DNA of 64,000 nucleotides from assembly GCA_907163375.1 (NCBI GenBank), contig CAJQUW010007320.1, forward strand, positions 44,153-108,152. Direction: 5' to 3'. The first letter of the stretch is position 1, and every line of letters begins with the position of its first letter. Positions 55,500-64,000 of this stretch are shown here, piece after piece. The notes beneath the pieces were generated by a model. It made no database searches. It worked only from the letters and a program-made list of their open reading frames with translations, and had not been told where the DNA came from. The stretch comes from Prostheceraeus crozeri (Eukaryota; Platyhelminthes; Polycladida; Euryleptidae). The translations under genes were made by a program, and so were the position numbers.

Positions 55500-58400
55500 A
55501 TGGATATAATGCAAGCTAAAGTGTATGACGTTAATGCGAAGGAGTGGATAGCGCCCTCCACATGCGTCAGTAGTGTTGATGTCTGTGGCAGCAAAAGATA
55601 CCTATGTTGTAAATCTCTTGACACTAATACTACTTTTAAGAGTTTTAGTACCGGCAGACGGTTCGTTTTAAATTATCCTAGTAGTTTCTCGTGTAAGAGT
55701 AGACATGTAATATATTTGATCACATGTCAATCATGTGGGGTCCAGTATGTTGGACAGACAAAACAGCCATTACATTGTAGACTTAATGGGCATCGGCAAT
55801 CTGTTCAAAAGAATCCATCTCAATACGTATTTAAGTAATCATTTTAATAGTTCTAATATGATGTAAGTATACAAATTATTGACTTTGTCGATGTTCGTAA
55901 TAAATCTGATACAGAAATTGCCTTCGAGCTTAACAGTAAGGAAGATTTTTATATAAGAACGCTGAACACCTTGCATCCTTTAGGTTTGAATGACAGAGTG
56001 TTAGGCGGAGGTTGCGCCTCTCAGAACACTGCAAATTCATTTTCATTTTTTAGTTCTCCTATTAGCAGACGTAAGAGAAGCCATGGCCTTAGGAAGTCGG
56101 GTAGAAAGAAATATCCTCCATCTAATAGTTGTGAGGATATTCTCAAGGAGCTTCAAGAGTTGATGAAGAACAACAAAATAAGAAATTTCTATAATTGCTT
56201 GAAATCGATAAGTGATAGCATGCTTAAAATTATGTATTCTAGGCTTCTTGATCAGTCGAATGACCTATCTTTCGTTTTGACAACATATGTTCATAGTAAA
56301 TTATATAGAAACAAGAAGGATAGCTCTACCGAAGACAAAACGCATATAGTGATTCCTTCAAGTCTCATTTAGTTGACAAACTTCATTTACCTTCTGTATT
56401 TAATGACAAAAGTGTCTGTGCTTTAGTTCCAGAAAAAGCGAAACATCTATATCCTCCCAAAGTGTACCATAAGCTTAATAACCCTATTTGTTTGAAATTC
56501 TTCAATTATAATAAGTTTCTTAATAGCCTGACAATTCAGGAAGTTGTTGGCATTTTACAGAGCGATTGCAGCTGTGACTCGATGACCAGTTTTGTTTATG
56601 AGCCTTATGGGCATGTTTTTACCGGTAATTTAGATATAATAAATAATCCAGGTCTCAGAGCTATATTTGCGTATGACACTAAACACAGATTGTCTAGGTC
56701 AACATCATGGAAATCCATTCAAAAGAGATCAGCTCGATTTCCATAGATTTATCATATATCTCGTGTGTCCAGTTCGCCTTCACTTAAAAGTTGATGACTT
56801 CTCTATTTGGAAAAAAACAGGGTCATGATGTTAGTAAAGCACCGCATCTTTCGTTGTAAGAAATTGGGTAGGAAAGATAATGGCTAGCAAAGCGAGTGTG
56901 TTGATAAGGAGTTGCCAAGATCTCCCATAAAAAACTATGATAGTCGTTCCTGTCGAATAAGCATCCACACAACTTTAGTTTCATATGTAAAAAGTTCTAT
57001 CTCAAAATCCTGATGGACGAGCTTTGTTTTGACATAGATTCTTCCACTGCATTAGGCAATGCAACTAATAAACCTGAGCTTATTTCTGAAAAGGAAGTCC
57101 TTACTAGAACAGTTAAAGATATGAAATGAAATTTGATATTTATGTTAGTGACAAGGACCCTTAAACTACCAAAACTTTTCTGGATTCCAAAATTGCATAA
57201 AAATCCTTATAAGTTTATAGGGATTCCATTGCCGGTGCCAGAAATTGTACAACTAAAAAGTTATCGGTGAATATCAACAAAGGTCTGAAAAGTGATAAGA
57301 GAAAATTCCCCATAGATACTGTGAGTCAAATCAGGAGTAATACCTGGTTTAGTTCTCTATTTTTTGGAGTGTAGTCTCGACTCAAGATTTTTTGAAGGAA
57401 TAATTTCTAACGTGAACGTCTCCACTCTATGCAAGTTTTTGACTTCTCCTATCTTTATACAAACTTAGATCAAGGTGCTATCAAGAATAATCTATTTTTT
57501 CCATCCTTGATCTCACACTTCAATTCCAACTAAATCGTAGATACTTGTGTGGTAGGATAATGAGAAAGAAGTCGTTATTTTTTTTCTCCAACAATCAATA
57601 TATAGGGGTATTTTCCTTGTTATGACGTGGACTCTTTTAAGAGGCTATTGATTTTATAGTGTACTGAAGTCTACATTTATTTTTCCGGTTATGTGTTCAG
57701 ACAAAATTCGAGAAGTACCAATGGGAGGGAATTGCAGTCCTTTACTGCCGACTTGTTTTTCTGTTAAATTGCGAATAGCGCTTTTTATGGAAACAATTGG
57801 GTTAAAAATAAAAAGTTTTGGACTAAGCTAAAATTATTGTTCAAACACTTCTGAATTGAGATAATATAAGACGATATATGCGTAATAAATTACAAGCATT
57901 TCCACATACCTTAATTCCAAAAATTTACCCAGTGGAGCTTTCTTGCAGATAGAACGAGAGTCAATGACACAAGCCGTTGTTTACCTCGATGTGAGACTCC
58001 AATCTAGTCATTAGTGACGGTCTTTCGAACCTCAATATATCAATAAGTGGAAGATTTTGATTTTTTATCCTTTTTTTTTTCTTATTTATTTTTTTTTTTT
58101 ATTTTCTCTTTTCTTCACTTATTTCTTTATAAATTTTTATCTTTTTTTTTGAATCATTTTTTTTTTTTTTTATTTTTCAGGTTATTTTTCTATCTTCAAT
58201 TTTGATTTTTCCTTTCCTTTTCATCGCTCTTTTCGTTGATTTTTTTTTTTTTTTTTAGTTTTTGTTTTTTATCTTTTTCTTATGATTATTAATTGTCTAA
58301 TCCATTTTATATTTTTTTTTTTTTTTACTTATTTTTTTTTTTACCCCTGTTGTTCTAGTTGAACATTTCAGACAGTGCAAGTACCTTATACACATGGGAA

Positions 58401-58531
58401 TTAATGTATTTAGCCGCCAGGTTTTACGTTATTGTCGCTTCTGCTCGCATCTTGAAGATCTAATTAAACGAATTAAATATGACACTCATGATTTTGTGAT
58501 GGAGCAGCAGAGGGATAATTGTAAGTTCTAA
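55500..58531 (+). pseudogene. Penelope-like element with N-terminal GIY-YIG (Naiad-like), decayed
   Basis: Read along the plus strand in changing frames. 55500-55838 has a Cys pair and a GIY-YIG endonuclease (HVIYLITCQSCGVQYVGQTK). 55940-56372 has RTLHPLG-type sequence (LHPLGLNDRVLGGG). 56462-56746 has CSCDSMTSF ... GHVFTGNLDIINNPGLRAIF. From about 57140 reverse-transcriptase motifs follow: LPKLFWIPKLHKNPYKF, IAGARNCTTKKLSVNIN, DFSYLYTNLDQGAI, GGNCSPLLPT, a decayed catalytic region, IYPVELSCR, and, after a T-rich tract, GINVFSRQVLRYCRFCSHL. In classical Penelope elements the GIY-YIG domain follows the RT; here it comes first, the permuted order described for Naiad/Chlamys-type elements. Many frameshifts and stops make it inactive. 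The reverse transcriptase is related to telomerase. Confidence 0.75.
58054..58342 (+). repeat. T-rich low-complexity tract inside the RT relic
   Basis: Nearly continuous TTTTT with scattered A and C. It separates the RT palm remains from the C-terminal RQVLRYCRFCS block, so it arose inside the element by insertion or slippage. Confidence 0.8.
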
Positions 58532-59689
58532 AATGAAGGCATGTACTGAGAAAATCCTAACCGGTCATTAACAATTTTTCTAATCTGTTTGGATATTTCT
58601 CAGCCAGGAAGCTGGGAACATCGCATAGTTGCGCATTTTAAAACAATAAAATTAATACTGTTGTTTGTTTCCTTAGCAGTTTTTTATTGGTTATACCATT
58701 TCATGTATTTCACACCATATATTTTTACGTTTGTTATTGGTTGTATTCCGTCTTTTGCGTGGTTGTTTTGTTTTTGTTTTTACTATTACTATCAGTATTA
58801 ATTATTATTACAACATCAGGCATTATTGTAATTGATTTTAGAATGAATGCCTGCCGCATATAAGTTTATGGCGGGGCCCCGCCCGCCTGGGCTTGAGCGG
58901 TTCAGGTAGAGGGCCGAAACGCGACCAGGCGGGTACCTGCTGACGACTGGCTATTTAATTTATTTGTTTTAACCGTCATGTTTTTTTTTTATCGACTTAA
59001 CTGCCTAGTGTGGATGAATGGACTGGATGTTTGTCAGTTACTGTCTTCCATGGGGTTGACATGGTGATTACTAAGTGTCTATTTTATATATAAGTTTTAT
59101 TAATCAATCGAGCCTGAAACTTGACCATAGGAGATCACTTGTTAAGCGCGTCTATGTACGAATCTGCGTTATTACACTTTAATGGTGAAGTTCCAGCCCG
59201 TATAGCGGCTATGTTCATGGACGCCCCGGGAAGGTCCGCCCGGCACGCAATCAGATCCGTCAAGTCTTTTTGGTGCTTTAAAGACACTTCATGCATTCAT
59301 GCATTTGTCGAGGATCACAAGTCAAAGGACCATTTAGGGGTAAGGTCCAGGCGCCGATTTAGAAGCGCTGATTGAAAAATGGTGATAGTGGGGAAGGTCA
59401 CTTCCACACCGGATCCTCGTCAAGTTTGGCTCTAAAAATAAAAATGTAAGTCCTCTAGGATAGTCAAAGTTTGACGCGCCTTGAACCGTTTAATGTCCCT
59501 GCGGTGGGAACCGCAAAACCTGTCCTCTTAAGGACAAACCTTAAGTCTTATTTTCTATAAAGTTTTATAAAAATTATGAAACATTTAGACGTCGTTATGG
59601 GGAAGAATGTTCCCAGCTTATCAATTGTTGTCAAGTCTTGTTGGCCATGCTTTTGACGTTGTACGGTCCTGCTGGTAAGTAAGTCATCC
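58532..59689 (+). other. 3' flank of the Penelope-like element with a GC-rich hairpin
   Basis: Contains the structured block 58882-58946 (described separately), a T-rich hydrophobic ORF at 58589-58801 that I do not trust, and an ORF at 59121-59375 with no recognised motif. It may include the 3' untranslated part of the element. Confidence 0.4.
58882..58946 (+). ncRNA. Candidate structured RNA at the end of the Penelope-like element
   Basis: A 9-bp stem CCCGCCTGG (58882-58890) pairs with CCAGGCGGG (58925-58933). An overlapping alternative stem is CAGGTA (58903) with TACCTG (58934). The block also holds GGGCCGAAAC (58911-58920) and CTGACGA (58940-58946), words that resemble hammerhead-ribozyme core pieces, which are common in Penelope-like elements. 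Here they are in the wrong order for a simple hammerhead. It is GC-rich in an AT-rich setting. Structure is seen; function is inferred. Confidence 0.3.
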
Positions 59690-60430
59690 CACTTGAGCAT
59701 AGGTTGTTAGGCCTGTTATCACGCTGTTAAGCTTGCTGACAGCCTGTCAGGTTATCCGGACTTGCCTTCAGACTTTGTGTTCTTGCTGTCAGGTTATCTG
59801 TCTTGTTGTACAATGTCTCATGGCTTGTTAGGAAGTTGTCACGTTTGCTTTCAGCTTGCCGGTTACTGTTACATTACCAAAATGTCAGACTCATTGTTGT
59901 CAGGCTATCAGGTAGATGTCAAAGTTCAATTTTAAGGCAGTTGGGGGGGGGTTAGACTGGTTGTCAAGATGTCAAGATTGTTACGTAATGTGGCTATCCA
60001 GCTTGGCAGTCAAGGTTTGTGAGGCTTTATCAGGTTATTAGCTTTTTGCCAGGCTGTCAGTCATTTTGTACTGAGGGTGTGACAGCTTTGCTCTGATGTT
60101 GTCACGTTTGCTTCAGGTATTGAGGGCATGTCTTCAGACTGTCAGGATTTGTTGATGGTTATTCGGCTTGTTGTCGGGCTCAAGCCATGTTGCCTAGGTT
60201 GTAGGGCTGGTTTTAGCAAAACCCAGGCTATGTGGTCTTATTGTCAGTTTGGTTGGGTTTGCTGTCAGGTCATAGGGCTTTGTTGTTTGCATTTGTCAAG
60301 TTTGCAGTCCACATTTTCTGGCTTGTTGTCAGTGTTGTCAGGTCATTCAAATTTGCGGTCAATTTGTAATGCTTTGCTGTCAGACTGTCATGTCTTGCTT
60401 TGTCATGTTGTCAAGACCTATTGTGAGGCT
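59690..60430 (+). repeat. Degenerate ~20-bp satellite, right block
   Basis: Words such as CTTGTTGTCAGG, GCTGTCAGGTTATC and TTGTCACGTTTGC recur irregularly, as in 55080-55300. ORFs in this block (for example 60128-60559) are by-products of the repeat. Confidence 0.6.
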
Positions 60431-62847
60431 GTCAAGTCTGTTGAAAATGTGATTGGGTTTGGTGTCGTGCTATTACAATATGCAATCATAGGGCAACATA
60501 CATGTAGGTCTACGTTTCCTAAGTTGTCATTATTAAGCTCATTTCCAAAATTCTATTAAGAATAATGCATGTATCATTCCTTATAAATCGTGAGCCTCAG
60601 TTCGCATTCTTCACATGGCCACGACGCTTGTTCTCTGGTTACTTCAGCACAACAAGTATATAGATACGGAAATGTTAAAAGAGATAAAATGCATCTCTGT
60701 GCGTTGGTCAATGAAGAAAACAACAGAAGTTTCTTGGGAATTTTTTTAAATTTTTTTTTAAAAGTATTCATTAAAAAATTCCTTCAATCGTACGGATTAT
60801 TTCTGACGTATTATACTATATGCATATTCAATGTCCCAAGTCCCTATTACTGTAGTCAGTCAACAGGTTCCTTGGATATAACTTGCGTTTTTCTATACAA
60901 GACTTGGGTCTTGTATGAATGCTGCATATAAAGTTACATGCAATTATACCAAATCACGTTATAAAAATTAATATTTTGATTTGAATGGTTAGGGAAAACT
61001 ACATGATAAGAGCATGAAGTTGTGATCTTTTATCAAAATTCTACTCAATTCACTGAATGATTTCAAAACGATATACTTGTGGCTTATTACGCCTGTTTCT
61101 TTTTGGGCTTGACAATACCGCGCATTGAACAGTTCGTATTTATTGTGTTTTGCTGTAAGCTTAACATGTATTTTGTTGCATTTTGTGGATATAATGAATT
61201 TTTTATATATTTTCACATATTTTATATTTTCGCCAGCCCTAAACTGTCTGCGACAACGCCGTAATTAATCACATCATCGAAATCATTCCACATTTCGTAT
61301 TCTAAATATGGTTTAACACATAGCACTCACTACGCAGCCTATAATACTATTTTATAAGTTCTGTTTACAATTTCTGAATGATACAATGACAGCAATTGCT
61401 TTTGTCATGAGCATCTGTGTAATTCAATCATAATTAAATCAATGATCTTCCAATTTTAAGTCAGTATATCAGAGTAGGCTAAAATTAAAGGAAAAACTTT
61501 ATAACGTGCCATGTTGTAATAACATTGTGCTTAGGCTTACTAATTGAAGTTCATTGCAATAAAAATCGTTTCCCACTCAATACCACACTTCTCATGGGCT
61601 CAATAGGAAGTTGGGGCCCCAGAAGAATTCTTATGGTCTGCACAAAATATAAAGAAATAGCATTTCGGTTTACTTTATTCCATACTCATTGATTGAAGAC
61701 ATTGGGATAAGGGTTTGGGTTTTGACCCAAGTTTTGGCCCCAACCTTTGCATTCCGGAAAAAATCTAGAAGTTCGAGTAAAAGAAGCCATTTGAAATCCA
61801 TAGCCAACCAAATGCCCTTCCCTAACAGCCGAACTCTAGGATGCAATGGTAAATTCCTTTAATCAAGAATATTTGATCTGCAATAAAAAGAATGACTGGT
61901 TACAGAAATTGCTTTCTTTTTGATTGAAGGGATTGCTAAAAGTTATGAATTCAAGGTGGCATGTCCAGGTGTGTTTTCAATCTTTTTCTCAAAATACTTC
62001 TTGAACTGAAGCCATCCAGGACCCAAAGTGATGGAAATCAAATTGAAAACACCTTTTTAGAGACTTTATAATAATGCACATTGTTTCTGCACGAGATGCT
62101 ATATCCAAGACATTCGTCCGGGTTTGGTACGCAGTATTGAGACTCGACTTTGATCATTCCGCTCGCAGTTCGACTCGCGGGAGTTATCTTATTATCAATT
62201 CTTTTACAATTAATTGCATTGAAATCGACGCTTCCAATACATGTACACACAGCTGCGAGTTACACATGTGGTTAAAGTAAAGAGAGGAGATAATAGGGAG
62301 ACGCGGAGATAAACAATTCGGGATACATTTAAATCAGGTTTTAAAGAGAAAATTGCGCAAAGTTTGTTCTTTAGGACTTCCAGCTTCTAGCCGTCTCATC
62401 CTGTTTTTTTTTTAAAAATTTCCCCCCATTTTTTAGCTAAGCTTGAAGGTCCTACATTCTTCATCTTGAAAAGATCCATCTTCTTGGTACTACTCTGACG
62501 TTAAACAATAATTGATAATTCCATTATGACGAAGAGAGCAGCAAAATTGTAACTAAGCATGAAAATATCCGCCGGTCACCGTGCTTGATAATTTCACTGA
62601 GGTCATTGCTGTCATGTTTTCTTAAAGATGGCGAAGGACTAGTGATGTCTGCTGCTGGAATGGAGTTCCTGTCTACCATTTAAACCTCAACATCCGGCAA
62701 ATCTGTTAACCTATTCCGCCCACCAGTCCCTACACATGTACAGTAGTTTTTGTATATTTTCATCTAGGTTCTTAATTGGTTTAAAAGGTATTAATGCACA
62801 TTACATTGATTGTCTTGATTATATTCCAGCCTAAGGATTCTATATCA

Positions 62848-62882
<35 letters not shown>

Positions 62883-64000
62883 TTCATTTGGACATTGGTA
62901 CGTGCTGACTACGAGCTTGTAACGCTTACTGTAGGCCTACTGGGTCTTTTCGATTTACTCTATTATACGAAATTTATCTTAAATTGCAATCAAATTGTAA
63001 GCGCTGGTTCGTATTTTATTGGAGAAATATACATAATCGCGACACTATAAGTTCAAACAAAGTGTAATACATCGGTAAACCAATTTATTAACATTTGGCG
63101 GAATTCGTCGCTAATCAATTGTTCATTGGGATATATAGTGAATTGCGCTATGCTATATGCATCATTTTGTAAGTGGGAGTTACAATATTCATGTCTATGT
63201 TTTGCATTGAAGATGATACTTGCTATTCTCGGTCCACTTGGTGTAGGCATATTCTAGGCCTTTTTGAACCTGTAACTCTATTTCAGACGGCATCGGGTGG
63301 AACAGCTACTTTATGTTGCGTATGACATACAAATTCATATTTTTGCAGACAACTTTATCATAAAAGTGCTGCCGTCTTGATTGAAAGCACTCTCATCTAT
63401 GAGAGTGAGTAGCCGAGATTGAAAGCATTTGCAAACAATTCTACACGATTTGCAGCGCGTATGAGCATACACCAGAAGTCTAACTTTGTTTTGAGTCCAT
63501 CAGATCTTGTCATTCTTTGTATGTATTGTAATCAAGGATTATATGGTGGATCGATTATCGAAAGGTACTGCAGATATTGTTGAGGTGGACAAGAATAGGA
63601 ATAAAGTCTACATTCATATGGGAGTGTTGATATATCTTTATGCGTGATCGTTGGCCTGTATATGTTTATTTAGTGTCACTTTCCTCTCGTCATGGACAAC
63701 TTGAACTCGTGCCAAGACATTCCTGTCTCCTGCCGGAAGATTTTCTGGTAGCTATCAGACCTTTGGTAGTTCGATTGGTGGACAGAGAATGGGGATTTTT
63801 TAATGTAATGTCATCAATTTTTACCGTATTAGTTCCGAATTGGAGGACTGATATAATGAAAGCGGTAATACTAAGGAATAGTTTCAACCTCTAGGTGAAT
63901 GGCATTTGTTTTTGACACGCATTTCGTCATTTCATTAGTGGCAATATAAATGGAAAGCACGCATTAATGAACAACAAATTTTAATGTAGAAGTTTTGTCA
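60431..64000. other. No gene seen; contains a 28-C homopolymer
   Basis: AT-rich sequence with short ORFs lacking motifs. A run of 28 C stands at 62851-62878. A small hairpin around ACTCTCATCTATGAGAGT lies near 63389. Nothing else is identifiable. Confidence 0.4.

Noticed and set aside
58589..58801. Small membrane protein ORF
   Set aside because: Hydrophobicity follows from T-rich DNA; no conserved context.
58911..58946. A standard hammerhead ribozyme
   Set aside because: GAAAC precedes CTGACGA, and the enclosing stem does not produce the required three-way junction. Kept only as a candidate structured RNA.
60128..60559. 143-aa Cys-rich ORF
   Set aside because: Lies in the degenerate GTCAGG satellite; the Cys and Leu content follows from the repeat.
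62851..62878. 28-C homopolymer as a functional site
   Set aside because: Likely simple slippage; the exact length may also be a sequencing artefact.
1..64000. CRISPR arrays, operons, tRNA or rRNA genes
   Set aside because: No regularly spaced identical repeats with unique spacers, no bacterial gene organisation, and no recognisable tRNA B-box or rRNA segment was seen on either strand by eye.

Overview
This is animal nuclear DNA, not bacterial: about one third G+C, spliceosomal introns with GT..AG borders, no operons, and many copies of the TAGGCCTA-type word often seen in marine invertebrate and deuterostome genomes. A marine metazoan (for example an echinoderm or hemichordate) is my best guess. 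The species cannot be fixed from the sequence. The window is almost entirely a graveyard and nursery of transposable elements; I could not name a single conventional host gene with confidence.

Layout. 0-6 kb: a two-exon gene on the minus strand for a DUF7869-like, probably transposase-derived protein, with repeated ATACGACAGTTCGACAGAA words on both sides. 5.9-8.9 kb: a pogo/Tigger-type element with TA duplications and a broken transposase that carries a 45-bp in-frame minisatellite. 10.0-12.6 kb: a complete piggyBac element (PB1) with an intact transposase and TTAA duplications. 13.4-15.9 kb: a decayed LINE on the minus strand. 15.9-16.2 kb: a small MITE. 17.0-21.2 kb and 32.5-36.0 kb: two direct copies of a segmental duplication; the first copy later received a 1.1-kb LINE fragment. 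21.7-26.3 kb: a MITE-like element split by a complete 3.5-kb DNA transposon (363/342-bp inverted termini, intact 678-aa zinc-finger protein with a candidate D-D-E triad). 26.8-32.5 kb: a diverged tandem duplication whose second unit is interrupted by a piggyBac-like MITE and a hAT MITE with a perfect 8-bp target duplication. 37.7-44.0 kb: a four-level nest, Tc1 in Tc1 in piggyBac (PB2) in a LINE. 46.3-47.4 kb: a strongly cytosine-depleted stretch. 49.9-51.0 kb: a MITE. 52.06-52.43 kb: a GC-rich, symmetric phase-1 exon of unknown protein. 53.0-53.3 kb: a 130-bp satellite. 55.5-58.5 kb: a decayed Penelope-like element with the GIY-YIG endonuclease upstream of the reverse transcriptase (Naiad-like order), lying between two blocks of a degenerate GTCAGG-type satellite. 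The last 3.5 kb holds nothing I can name.

The elements do not act together as a pathway; what links them is insertion history. Several insertion events can be ordered from target-site duplications and empty sites inside the window. Three piggyBac-type elements share one end design (a short xGTC..GACx palindrome just inside the tips). The proteins most likely to be functional are the PB1 transposase, the Tc1 transposase at 38234-39229, the 678-aa protein at 22845-24881 and the spliced 761-aa DUF7869-like protein.
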